Of a DNA stretch of 64,000 nucleotides, positions 17,788 to 27,655 are shown one piece after another. Under the pieces are notes generated by a model. The model had not been told where the DNA came from. It did not search any database and saw nothing but the letters and a program-made list of their open reading frames with translations. The stretch covers positions 1 through 64,000 of the forward strand of contig CAWBBX010000016.1 in the NCBI GenBank assembly GCA_963787005.1, given 5' to 3'. How positions within the stretch are numbered: position 1 is the stretch's first letter; the number at the start of each line of letters is the position of its first letter. The position numbers and the translations under genes were made by a program. The stretch is from FEN-1297 sp963787005. GTDB taxonomy: Bacteria; Bacteroidota; Ignavibacteria; Ignavibacteriales; Ignavibacteriaceae.

Positions 17788-18603
17788 TTAAACATACAAC
17801 GCACCCCCGAAATCTCTTCTGTGCTTTAACGTAATTTCGTTTTCTTCGCCTAAATATTTAAAGATTGCGATACATGCCTTACGCGCGCCGTCATCATCAT
17901 AATACCTGTCTTCTCTTATAACATTTATAAAATTGCTCAGCGCATCGTCGAAATTTTGATTATGTAGATCCTCAATCGCAGAAAGGTACAAACTTTTCGC
18001 GGCACTATCCGGGAGCGAATCGGCCTTACCGTTCAAGTTTAGCGCCGAAGCTAAAGTTAATATAGACTCGGTTAATTCCATATCTTCCGGATCCGGATCA
18101 AAATCTTTCAATATCTCCAGGCTCTTTTCCGGGTTGTCGAACAGTTTTAATTTAGCCGTTAATACCTTCACCGTTTTATTTCCCGGCTCGGCCTGGGCTA
18201 CAGCTTTTAAAATTTGCTTCGCTTCCTCGGATTTCCCCTCGTCGATCATATGCTTCGCACGCTCAACATCCTTTTGATGCTTGCCCGGAATGGATTTTTT
18301 AAGCCACTCGACGACCGAATGTTCCGGCAGAGCTCCCGTAAACTCATCGGCGACTTCGCCGTTTATAAATAGCTTAACGTTGGGAATTCCGCGTATACCG
18401 TACTTTGCGGAGATCTCGGGATTCTTATCGGTATCGAGCTTCGCCAGAGTCCAGGAACCGCCGGCCTGATCGGCAAGCTTTTCCAGAACGGGTCCCAGAA
18501 TCTTGCACGGTCCGCACCATTCGGCCCAGAAGTCTACAAGAACGGGAATATCAAAACTCTTCTTTATTACCTCTTCTTCAAAATTATTTATATCGTATTT
18601 CAT
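17788..18603 (-). CDS. Thioredoxin-TPR protein, CnoX/YbbN-like
   Basis: 271 residues, cytosolic. An N-terminal thioredoxin fold (residues 1-105) has the active site DFWAEWCGPCKILGP and the cis-proline GIRGIPNVKLF. The C-terminal half is helical with TPR-like pairs (DVERAKHMIDEGKSEEAKQIL, DLHNQNFDDALSNFINVIRE). This is the architecture of the CnoX/YbbN chaperedoxins that protect proteins from oxidation and hand them to chaperonins. The E. coli enzyme lacks a CxxC; this one keeps it, so it may be redox-active. I chose ATG 18603 (MKYDINNF) because the longer frame up to 18705 adds an improbable hydrophobic extension. It is a single gene, separated by a hairpin from the operon upstream. Confidence 0.85.
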   Translation of the reverse strand: MKYDINNFEEEVIKKSFDIPVLVDFWAEWCGPCKILGPVLEKLADQAGGSWTLAKLDTDKNPEISAKYGIRGIPNVKLFINGEVADEFTGALPEHSVVEWLKKSIPGKHQKDVERAKHMIDEGKSEEAKQILKAVAQAEPGNKTVKVLTAKLKLFDNPEKSLEILKDFDPDPEDMELTESILTLASALNLNGKADSLPDSAAKSLYLSAIEDLHNQNFDDALSNFINVIREDRYYDDDGARKACIAIFKYLGEENEITLKHRRDFGGALYV

Positions 18604-18674
18604 AGCAAATTGATCATTATATCCATTAAAATCTAAAATTAAATTTAAAAATAATTTAAATATAAAATAGGAAA

Positions 18675-18730
18675 AATGGAGTAGTGGAATAATGGGATCA
18701 GACATTACTCCAATATTCCATCACTCCATT
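18675..18730 (-). terminator. Hairpin after the corrinoid methyltransferase operon
   Basis: Arms 18,675-18,695 (AATGGAGTAGTGGAATAATGG) and 18,710-18,730 pair with only a few mismatches across a 14-base loop. On the minus strand the hairpin is followed by a T-rich run. It lies just after the stop of the homocysteine methyltransferase gene and probably ends that transcript. Confidence 0.5.
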
Positions 18731-18751
18731 ATTCCGTGTATATGATTAGAT

Positions 18752-19642
18752 TTATTTGGTCGAGAAACGATTCAGCAGTTCTCTCATTTTTTTGATGTGC
18801 TCGGGCGCGGTGCCGCAGCATCCTCCGAGAACGTTAATCCCGGATTCAAGCAGCGCATTCACTTTAGGTATAATAGATTGCGGTGTTTCGGGATAGACCG
18901 ATATGCCGTGGACCCATTCCGGGATGCCGGCGTTTGCCTGCGCTATGATAGGTTTGTCGGTGAGCTTTCTCATTTCTGTTACTATCTCTATCATCTCGTC
19001 GAATCCCTTACCGCAGTTGGAGCCTATGATATCGGCGCCCGCGTTAGATAAAATTTTAACGGCGGAAGCAACGTCGATTCCCCACATTGTCTTAATGCCG
19101 GTCTTTCCCTTCTCGAACGTCATCGAAGCGGCAACAGGAAGTGAAGTCTTTTCTTTCGCGGCTTTAATAGCTAATTCCACTTCTTCGGGGGCCATCATCG
19201 TTTCCACGAAAAGCACGTCGGCTCCCGCCTCCGCCAGCGCCTCCGCCTGCTCCGAGAAAAAACTAAACGCATCTTTTGCTGTTAAACTGCCGAGGGGCTC
19301 AAACATTTCTCCCGTGGGACCGATTGAACCGGCTACGAATTTTCCGGGAGGGCAGACTTCCTTTGCAAGCCGCACACCTTCGGAACAAAATTCTTTTACT
19401 CTTTCTTCGTAGCCGTGGAGCTTCAGCCTAGCGCGGTTAGCGCCGAATGTGTTTGTCTCAACTATATCCGATCCCGCCTCGTAATAATCTTTATGAATGC
19501 TTTGTACGATTTCAGGGTGCAATATATTAAACTCCTCCGGACAGGCGCCCGAGGGAAGACCTCTTTTTTGAAGTTCGGTACCCATAGCGCCGTCGGATAA
19601 TAAAAATTTCCCGGAACTAATAATCTCAAGAAAGCTGTTCAT
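18752..19642 (-). CDS. Homocysteine S-methyltransferase-family protein
   Basis: 296 residues, the size of the stand-alone zinc-dependent homocysteine methyltransferase domain (MetH N-terminal domain/BhmT family). It has the family start (FLLSDGAMGTELQKRGLP), the ETNTFGANRARL motif, and the zinc-ligand cysteines in IGSNCGKG and LGGCCGTAPEHI. It would transfer a methyl group from the corrinoid protein encoded immediately upstream to homocysteine, giving methionine. There is no folate-binding or activation domain, unlike full MetH. Its start overlaps the corrinoid gene by 17 bases, and a third gene of the same operon encodes a UroD-like methyltransferase. The thiol acceptor could be another compound, so the substrate is inferred. 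Confidence 0.85.
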   Translation of the reverse strand: MNSFLEIISSGKFLLSDGAMGTELQKRGLPSGACPEEFNILHPEIVQSIHKDYYEAGSDIVETNTFGANRARLKLHGYEERVKEFCSEGVRLAKEVCPPGKFVAGSIGPTGEMFEPLGSLTAKDAFSFFSEQAEALAEAGADVLFVETMMAPEEVELAIKAAKEKTSLPVAASMTFEKGKTGIKTMWGIDVASAVKILSNAGADIIGSNCGKGFDEMIEIVTEMRKLTDKPIIAQANAGIPEWVHGISVYPETPQSIIPKVNALLESGINVLGGCCGTAPEHIKKMRELLNRFSTK

Positions 19643-20294
19643 AAATATTCCCTTTTTTGTTTAACCCGATTAATTCTCTGGCCACTTTTACCGCGTCGGT
19701 CGCATTGTGAGCGAAACCGTCAGCCCCGATCTGATTCGCAAAGCTTTGTGAGACCGGGGCTCCGCCGATCATCACCTTAGCATTAATATTTTCTGTTTTA
19801 ATTCTTTCTATGACGGTCTTCATGTAGCTCATTGTTGTTGTTAGCAAAGCCGACATTCCGATGATATCCGCTTCTTCCTTTATTACCGCCTCTATAAATT
19901 TATCGGCGCTTGCGTCTATTCCCAGATCTATTACCGTGAATCCGTTACTTCTGAACATCATCGAAACTATGTTTTTACCTATGTCGTGTATGTCTCCTTT
20001 TACCGTTCCTATAACAATAGTGCCGTTGGCTTTGATATCCGCCTTAGAGAGAAGCGGCTCGAGAAGAGCAAGCGATGATTTCATAGCCCGCGCGGATATA
20101 AGTACCTGCGGAACAAATATCTGGTTGTCGCGGAATCTAACACCAACAACATCCATTCCGGGCAGTAGTCCGTTATCTAAAATTTCCTTTGCCGAAAGAT
20201 CGGTACCGAGAAGCTGTTTGGTCAGCTCAACACATTCATCCTTCTGACCTTGTATAACCGCCTGTGAAAGTTTCTTGAACAACTCTTCTTTCAT
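19626..20294 (-). CDS. Corrinoid (B12-binding) methyltransferase shuttle protein, MtaC/MtbC-like
   Basis: 222 residues. It has an N-terminal helical cap (KLSQAVIQGQKDECVELTKQLL ... LLPGMDVVGVRFRDNQIFVPQVL) and a Rossmann B12-binding domain with the lower-ligand histidine motif GDIHDIG (D-x-H-x-x-G), then SALLTTTM (S-x-L) and IGGAPVSQ (the G-G turn). It carries the methyl group between the UroD-like enzyme and the homocysteine methyltransferase encoded on either side. The gene abuts the upstream one (stop and start adjacent at 20,295/20,294) and overlaps the downstream one, so stoichiometric expression is expected. It is the size of methanol/methylamine corrinoid proteins. Confidence 0.9.
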   Translation of the reverse strand: MKEELFKKLSQAVIQGQKDECVELTKQLLGTDLSAKEILDNGLLPGMDVVGVRFRDNQIFVPQVLISARAMKSSLALLEPLLSKADIKANGTIVIGTVKGDIHDIGKNIVSMMFRSNGFTVIDLGIDASADKFIEAVIKEEADIIGMSALLTTTMSYMKTVIERIKTENINAKVMIGGAPVSQSFANQIGADGFAHNATDAVKVARELIGLNKKGNIYEQLS

Positions 20295-21470
20295 TTAATA
20301 CCTCCCGTATTCCCGGACGAGTTCGGAAAGAATGGTTATATTTTCCGGCGGCGTGTGCGGAGCAACCGAACAAGCCGTGCTTAAAATGTAACCGCCTCCT
20401 GACATGCCTATGTTAAGCCTTGATACCGCGTCTTCTTTTATAGATTCCCGTGTCCCGTTCAGTATCGTGTTCACCGGGTCCAAGTTTCCCTTTATAAATG
20501 CTTTTCCGCTCAATTCTTTTTTTGCTTCCTTTAGTTCTACTGTTCCGAGCGGGGGAGGATCAAGTGTATCTACCCCGTTTGTCCCGGTTTCCAGCATCAA
20601 GTCGAGCCTGTCGCCTATGCTTCCGCATGTATGAGTATATACCGGTAAGTCGAATTCTTTTTTAATTTCTTCTACAATCTTTTTTTCATATGGAAGTACG
20701 AATTCTCTGTAATGCTCCCGCGATATTAATCCGGCTCCGGCAAAAGCGGAAGATATCAGAACTGCGTCTACACCTGCCGCGGCCTGCTGTTTCCCCAATT
20801 CCACCGCGCCCATCGTAAGTCTTTCCAGGCACGCTTTAACTTTTCCCGGGTCGTCCATTATTGCCATAAACGCCGACTCGTAGTTAAGCAGCTCTAAAAA
20901 CTGCGACCACGGGGAGAAAACCTCGGAGTGTACAGAATATTCAGAGCCTATTTTCTCTTTAATTATTTTAATGGTGTCCAGATGATAAGCCGGAAAGAAA
21001 TCATCGAACGGCCGGGGCCCTTTATCGAATCCCCATGTAAAAGGATAGGTGATATCGGTAAGATCCCAGGGCTCTACATAAAATAATTCTTCGGGCTCGA
21101 TCTCCTCGAAAGTAGGAAAGTACCGGCTGCCGTCTTTTTGATAATAATGCGGATTATCGTCCCGCGGAAGGATAGTATAATTACCGTTTTTCCATCTAAC
21201 GATAGTCTCGTCTTCTTTTATTTCTATGTTCTCAATAAACTTTTTATAATTCGGATCGCGTCCGGGCAGGTTTATTAGTACACCATCGAAAGAATATTTT
21301 TCCCGCATGCGGAGCAGGGCCTCGGCGAATCCTTCGGAAGAGAACCAGATATCTACAGGATCCACGCCTGAGTTTAAAAAATAATGTCCCGTTGAAAGCT
21401 GGCACATTACGGGTACCCGGTCGCTTTTTTCCATGCGCATTGCCAGCGCCATTCTTTCGCGTGATGTCAT
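20295..21470 (-). CDS. Uroporphyrinogen decarboxylase-like methyltransferase (MtaA/MtbA or demethylase type)
   Basis: 391 residues, UroD superfamily TIM barrel. The N-terminus TSRERMALAMRMEKSDRVPV is typical. The likely zinc ligands are in VYTHTCGSIGDRL (H-x-C) and the late cysteine of STACSVAPHTPPENI, which separates these methyltransferases from true uroporphyrinogen decarboxylases. ATG 21470 is preferred to the TTG at 21497 because an AGGAA lies 10 bases upstream. It leads a three-gene operon with a corrinoid protein and a homocysteine methyltransferase. The set resembles a methyl-donor demethylation route that feeds methionine synthesis, possibly from a methoxylated or methylated compound. 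The methyl donor cannot be told from the sequence. Confidence 0.8.
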   Translation of the reverse strand: MTSRERMALAMRMEKSDRVPVMCQLSTGHYFLNSGVDPVDIWFSSEGFAEALLRMREKYSFDGVLINLPGRDPNYKKFIENIEIKEDETIVRWKNGNYTILPRDDNPHYYQKDGSRYFPTFEEIEPEELFYVEPWDLTDITYPFTWGFDKGPRPFDDFFPAYHLDTIKIIKEKIGSEYSVHSEVFSPWSQFLELLNYESAFMAIMDDPGKVKACLERLTMGAVELGKQQAAAGVDAVLISSAFAGAGLISREHYREFVLPYEKKIVEEIKKEFDLPVYTHTCGSIGDRLDLMLETGTNGVDTLDPPPLGTVELKEAKKELSGKAFIKGNLDPVNTILNGTRESIKEDAVSRLNIGMSGGGYILSTACSVAPHTPPENITILSELVREYGRY

Positions 21471-21947
21471 AATGGATTTGTTCCTGAAGTAAATCAATGT
21501 AAGTAAACTTGTAAAAATTATGCCAGGGAAAAAACTTCAATAACGGAAGATAAAGCAAAAAAATACATGACTTTGTTCTCAGTAACGAGAAAAAAGCCGG
21601 AAGAATTATTATCGCCGCGCTATTAAAGGAAACAATAACTCCTGGGTTTACGATTCTACAAATTAAAATAAAATATGATTTTAACCTACTAGGATGCCGT
21701 ACTTTTTAGTCATCTTAACTAGAAATCTATTTAATAATAGTCAAAAACAATCAGAAATTAACCCCGCTTATTATTATTACCGCCCGCTCATCAAAAAAAA
21801 TAAGATAGGATAATATTTTTACATTAAACTTTTATCGCCGATTAAAAATTTGCGGAGAAAAAATAAAATTCTGTTGAATAGTAACCATTGAATTACAATT
21901 AAGTCTAAATAACAAAAACCCCTGCAATAAAATTACGGAAATAGATT
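21471..21947. other. Intergenic region between divergent genes
   Basis: These 477 AT-rich bases separate the methyltransferase operon from the outer-membrane protein gene. I see no gene, no strong hairpin and no repeat shared with the rest of the window. It presumably contains both divergent promoters. Confidence 0.5.
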
Positions 21948-24129
21948 ATGCGGAAAACATTACTCTTATTGCTCTTGATTACTGCGGCAGTTCTGGCCGA
22001 AAGCAATAATCAAAACAAAACACTCATTTTAAAAGAAAACAACAGGGGAAATTAAAATCGACGGCGTTATTGATCCCGCCTGGAGCGCTGCCGACTCTGC
22101 CACAAACTTCTTTCAGCTACAGCAGTACTACGGACAAAAACCTACATGGAGAACAGTCGCGAAAGTCTTAACCACCGACGACGCGATTTACTGTCTGATT
22201 AAATGCTACGAAGACGAGAAATTTATACAGCGCAACACCGGCATGCTCGACGACCGGGGCGGCGATATAGTGTCTTTTATGATTGATACGTTCGACGATC
22301 AGAAAACAGCATACAAGTTTGCGGTGAGTGCGTCCGGCGTAAAAAACGACTGCAGGCTTTTAGACGACGCACGCAACAGGGATTACAGCTGGGACGGAAT
22401 CTGGTTCTCCGCCGCTAAAATTTACAAGTGGGGTTACGTCGTTGAAATGAAGATACCTTATAAATCGATTCAGTACGATAAATCACTCAACTACTGGGGA
22501 ATCGATTTCGACCGCTGGGTACCTTATGAAAACGAAGATCTCTATTGGTGCCGTTACGAACAAAACGAGGGCCAGCGTATTTCAAAATTCGGTAAACTTG
22601 TCTTCGAAGATTTCCATCCTTCGGTTACCGGATTGAATCTTGAGATATATCCCGTCGGAATTGTTAAAGCAAAATATCTGGGAGATAATAAGTATGACAT
22701 TAATCCTTCGGCGGGACTCGACATTTTGTACAATCCCTCGCCGAAATTAAAGTTCCAGCTTACAGCCAATCCCGACTTCGCACAGATTGAGGCCGATCCG
22801 TTCGAATTCAACATATCGAGATACGAAACTTATTACAACGAGAGAAGACCTTTCTTCACCGAAGGCAACGAAGTTTTTATGGCCGCGGGCAAGCAGCAGA
22901 ATACCGGCTTCTACAGGCCGCTCGAACTTTTTTATTCGAGGAGGATCGGTAAGAAACTTCCCGACGGAGGAGAGGTTCCGCTGCTACTGGGCACTAAAGC
23001 TTTCGGCCGGCTGGGCGACTGGGAATACGGCGGATTTGTAGCCGCAACTTCGGCTAAGGATTATATAGAAGACAATACGAAATACACGGAACCGAGAGCG
23101 GTATTCGGAGCCGCGAGAATTAAAAAGCAGGTCTTCGGAAACTCAACCCTCGGTGCTTTGTTCGTCGGTAAGAAGACAAAGGACAGCACGTACGGTGTTC
23201 TGGATATCGACGGTGCGCTCAGGCAATCCGACTGGCAGCTTGCTTACCAGTTTGCGCGCTCAATAAAAAATTCGCAGGGAGATTACGCTGCTTCAGCAGG
23301 ATTCACACAGTTCGGCGAAAAATGGAATACTTTCGTCCGCGGAAAATATATAGGGAAGAATTTCGATATCGATCAGGTAGGGTACGTGCCCTGGATCGGA
23401 ACCGCGGAGCTTACCGGTATCACGGGACCGATTTGGTATTTCGACAAAGGCTACATAAAACAAATTTTAGCCTTCGCAGGATTCTCGGTTAATCATAAAG
23501 ATGTGGAGAATTATACCGATCACGCACTCGTTCTTGTTTATAACATGCAGTTCAGAGATAACTGGGGATTCGAGTTCGATTATTCTTTGGGTAAATCGAA
23601 AGACTCAGATATAAAGTACGGCTCATACGAACTGGATTTCAGCTCGTGGTATAATATTTCACCCAAATGGAACGCGAACTTGAACGGCGGATTTGCAAGG
23701 ACTTATAATTTTTCGCGTGACTACCTGGCGTTCTATACATGGTGGAATGTTTATCTCGATTGGAAAGCTACCGATGTTGTTGATCTCGGAACATCATATA
23801 ATATGTGGGTGGAAGGCGACCCGCAGGGGAACATAGCCGACATTACATACGATGCGAGGCCCTATATCTCGGTTACGCCCATCAACGATCTTAATTTCAG
23901 AATTTATGTAGACAACCTTTTTGTTAAATCGAGCGACAGGCTCGAGCATATTCTCGGCGGACTTCTCTTCTCGTATAACTTCTCGCCCAAGAGCTGGATT
24001 TATTTCGCGTATAACGAGCTGCGCGACAGAAGTGACCAGTACGATCCTGCCGGAAATTTACTGCCGAATAAAATGCATGTGGCTGCAAGAGCCGGCGTGC
24101 TGAAGGTTAAATATCTTTATTACTTCTAG
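21948..24129 (+). CDS. DUF5916-type outer-membrane protein (CBM9-like head, beta-barrel tail), frame-broken
   Basis: About 726 residues. A signal peptide (MRKTLLLLLLITAAVLAE) is followed by a single-base insertion near 22,048 that causes a false stop. The next frame opens with GEIKIDGVIDPAWSAADSATNF, the start of a carbohydrate-binding family 9-like domain, which continues through MKIPYKSIQ. The rest is a beta-barrel with alternating aromatic strands. Its best-known landmark is the stretch NPDFAQIEADPFEFNISRYE followed by YYNERRPFFTEGNEVF, which is characteristic of DUF5916 proteins of Bacteroidota. It ends in an aromatic residue (KVKYLYYF), as outer-membrane barrels do. Its role is unknown; carbohydrate or metal binding at the cell surface is plausible. 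It has no operon partner. Confidence 0.85.
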
Positions 24130-24335
24130 AACCTCCGTGCCTCTGTGGTGAAGAAACAAACCGCGGAGACGCAAAGGCGCAAAGGGAATTAATACAATGG
24201 TCCTTCGGTGATCATTCTATAGTCATTCATTGTCGGGCCTGTTAATTATTACGATTGAATGACAGCGAAGCGAATGACCATAAATGACAATTGAATGACT
24301 GCCTAGAAAGTAGAACATTCCTAATTTTTTATTAT

Positions 24336-26524
24336 TCAGAGATTACTTAAAAAGTAATCCGAAATCTTCATAAAAAGATGAAGCTGCGTGTTGCCTCCCG
24401 AGATTCGATGGTTTCTATTCGGGTAAACCATAATATCGAACTGCTTTAAAATTCCTGAAATTTATTTGCCAACGCAAGTGTGTTTTGAAAGTGAACGTTA
24501 TCGTCAGTCGTTCCGTGAATGATCAGTAATTTTCCTTTCAGTTTATCCGCGTAAGTAAGAACGCTAGCCGAGTTGTAGCCGGCGGTATTATCCTGCGGAG
24601 TGCTCATGTATCTCTCCGTCCAGATTGTATCATAATATCTAAAGTCGGTAACCGGCGCCACCGCCACACCGACTTTGAAATTGCCGGCGCCTTTTGTCAT
24701 CATCATTAATGTAAGATAGCCGCCGCCGCTCCAGCCCCAGAAGCCGAGCCGCGAAGCATCGACATAGGGAAGCGAGGCAAGATATTTTGCGCCTTCCGTC
24801 TGATCGTGCACCGACCAATTGCCGAGATCTTTGTAGGCAAGATTCTTAAACGCTTTGCCTCTTCCCCCTGTGCCGCGGTTATCCAAGCAGAAAACTATAT
24901 AGCCCTGTTCCGTCATGTATTGATGCCAAATTGTTCTCGAGCCGCCCCAGCGGTCGACTACAAGCTGAGAGCCGGGACCGCCGTATCCGTAAACAAGCAC
25001 GGGATATTTTTTACTCGGATCGAAATTATGCGGCTTCATCATGTAAGCGTTCAGTTCCGTGCCGTCGCTTGTCTTTACTTTGATGAACTGGGGGTACACC
25101 ATGTTATACTGGGCGAGTGCCGGAATGCTGTTCTTTTGAAGTACACGTACTATTGAACCGTCGTCGTTGTGAAGAATAGTTTGAGTGGGAGTTTTAACGT
25201 CGGAGTAATAATCTATATAATGTTTAAACCCGGGAGAGAAGACAGCATTATGCCAGCCGGGCTTATCGGATAACCTCTGCAGTCCGGTCCCGTTTAGCTT
25301 AACTCTATAAATATTCTGCTGAATCGGTGAGTCTTTCTTACCGTAAAAATAGAGCCATCCGCCGGTTTCATCCACTCCCGCAACCGAACTTATTTCCCAA
25401 TTACCGCTCGTTAACTGCTTGATTAATTTCCCGGAATAATCGTAAAGATAAGCGTGCCGGTACCCGCTTTTCTCCGATGTCCAGATAATCTCATCTTTAT
25501 TTTTCAAGAACTGTGTATCGTCGTTAACGTCAACCCAGTCGGTATCAGTATCGATAATGACAACTTTAGAATCACCCGTCGATGTATTAGCCATCAGCAT
25601 TTCCATTTTATTTTGCGGACGGTTCAGTCTTATCATCGCCAGGGTCGATGATGAATTGGTCCAATAAATTCTGGGGATATAAATATCGTCGTTTTCCCCG
25701 ATATCCATCCAGGTCGTTTTGCCGTTGGGTATATCGGCGACACCTATCTTCACTATAGCATTCTTTGTACCCGCTTTGGGGTATTTTAAATTGAAGACCG
25801 AATTGTAATTTCCAGCCAGCTCATCCACCAAATGAAAGACCCCTACTCTTGTTTGATCCAGCCGCCAGAAAGCGATTTCCTTTCCGTCGGGCGACCAGCG
25901 CCAGGCGTCCGCCAATCCGAACTCCTCCTCGTAAACCCAGTCGTATTCTCCGTTCAAAATATTGTCGGAGCCGTCGTGTGTAATCTGGTACTGCTTGTCG
26001 GTGGCAAGATTAACCACGTAAATATTATGATCTCTTACAAAACCAACCCACTTGCCGTCGGGTGAGAGTTTTACGTTACGAAGATGAATATCGTTGTGCG
26101 CGAGCGCGGTGATCTTTTTTGAAGCGACGTCAAAAAGATAATAAGGCGCCTGCCTCGAATGCCGCCAGATAGCTTTCTCAGGTCCTTCTATTAATAGATA
26201 CTTTCCGTTATCAGTCCACTCGTAGTGACTCATTTTTATAACTTTACCGTCATACTTTAACTCGGATCCTTTTACCATCAGAATATCTTTGCCGGTTTTT
26301 ACTTCGCTCTTATAAATGTCCCGCAGTCCTGATTCGGGATTTTCCTTTGTATAAGTAAACGCCGATCCGTCAGGCTGCCACTGCACGTTCTGTACTGTCT
26401 TGCCGGCGAATTTATTAGAGCCGAAAATATCGTTAAGCGTCAATTGTTTTTTCACCTGGGCAAACATCAAACAGCCGGCCGATAGTATTATGGCTGTAAT
26501 AATAAGTGAGCGGAGTTTCATCAT
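24336..26524 (-). CDS. Dipeptidyl peptidase IV-like serine protease (family S9B)
   Basis: About 728 residues with an N-terminal signal (LIITAIILSAGCLMFAQ) that may be a lipobox (SAGC). An eight-bladed beta-propeller (DPP IV N-terminal region, with NGEYDWVYEEEFGLADAWRW supplying the double-glutamate motif EE) is followed by an alpha/beta-hydrolase domain with GFWGWSGGGYLTLM (nucleophile serine) and HGTTDDNVHFQNT (aspartate). The long frame stops at FQEF near 24,446, just short of the histidine. One base later another frame supplies LKQFDIMVYPNRNH, with the catalytic histidine, and a normal end, with its stop at 24,336. The true C-terminus is therefore taken from there. It cleaves X-Pro dipeptides from peptides in the periplasm or at the surface. 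Confidence 0.88.
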
Positions 26525-27655
26525 TTTAACCTTTCGATTGGGATTGTGTTAAAAATTTAATTCGGTGTAAGTATCTTCCAATGTTTTTATCTGCTGATAA
26601 ATAAGGTAATAAGGTTAGCGTGTGTTCATTTAGTGTTGTTACTAAGGTTTGGGTTATGGTTTGGTATATCAATTGGAAATGTTTGCCTATAATTCAAAAA
26701 TCACAAAACCTTATTTTTAAGATTATACCTTAGTAACAAGTGAAACCTAAAATAAATTAACCTTATTAGCTTATTTATATCCGAATTACTATTTGAGATG
26801 ATCGGGAATAGTCATCTAATTCAACGGCGCAGATTGATAATCTGCGCTACGGGATAAATAAGTTTAAAAAGAATTTCATAAATGAAGTTCCTACGATTTT
26901 CGTGGTTATAAAAAGCAATGGGCCATGTTTTGTACTTTGTTTGAAATAGCGAAATCTTATTTATCAAATTAAACCTCGGTAACAAGTTCTCACAAAAAGA
27001 TAATAACCTTATTACCTTATTTATCTCCGAATTACTTTTTGAGATGATCGGGAATAGTCATCTAATTCAACGGCGCAGATTGATAATCTGCGCTACGGAC
27101 AAATAGTTTAATTAAGAACTTCATAAATGAAGTTCCTACGATTTTCGTGGTTATAAAAAGCAATGGACCATGTTTTGTACTTTGTTTGAAATAGCGAAAC
27201 CTTATTTATCAAATTAAACCTCGGTAACAAGTTATCGCAAGAGGATATAACCTTATTACCTTATTTATATCCGAATTACTTTTTGAGATGATCGGGAATA
27301 GTCATCTAATTCAACGGCGCAGATTGATAATCTGCGCTACGGGATAAATAAGTTTAAAAAGAACTTCATAAATGAAGTTCCTACGATTTTCGTGGTTATA
27401 AAAAGCAATGGACCATGTTTTGTACTTTGTTTGAAATAGCGAAACCTTATTTATCAAATTAAACCTCGGTAACAAGTTCTCACAAAAAGATAATAACCTT
27501 ATTACCTTATTTATATCCGAATTACTTTTTGAGATGATCGGGAATAGTCATCTAATTCAACGGCGCAGATTGATAATCTGCGCTACGGGACAAATATAGT
27601 TTAAAAAGAATTTCATAAATGAAATTCCTACGGTAATATTCTTATCGATCTGTTA
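26525..27655. repeat. Four tandem copies of an approximately 245-bp unit with two GTAG-hairpins each
   Basis: There is no gene here. The hairpin CGCAGATTGATAATCTGCG followed by CTAC occurs at about 26,827, 27,073, 27,317 and 27,563, spaced 246, 244 and 246 bases. In each unit a second hairpin (GAACTTCATAAATGAAGTTC then CTAC) lies 30-50 bases later. On the minus strand both read GTAG plus palindrome. The DNA between repeats (ATTACTTTTTGAGATGATCG, TGTTTTGTACTTTGTTTGAA) is also conserved, so the whole unit was duplicated, not only the hairpins. Confidence 0.9.

Noticed and set aside
18604..18705. N-terminal hydrophobic extension of the thioredoxin-TPR gene
   Set aside because: The ATG at 18,603 begins a standard thioredoxin sequence; the extension looks like translated intergenic DNA.
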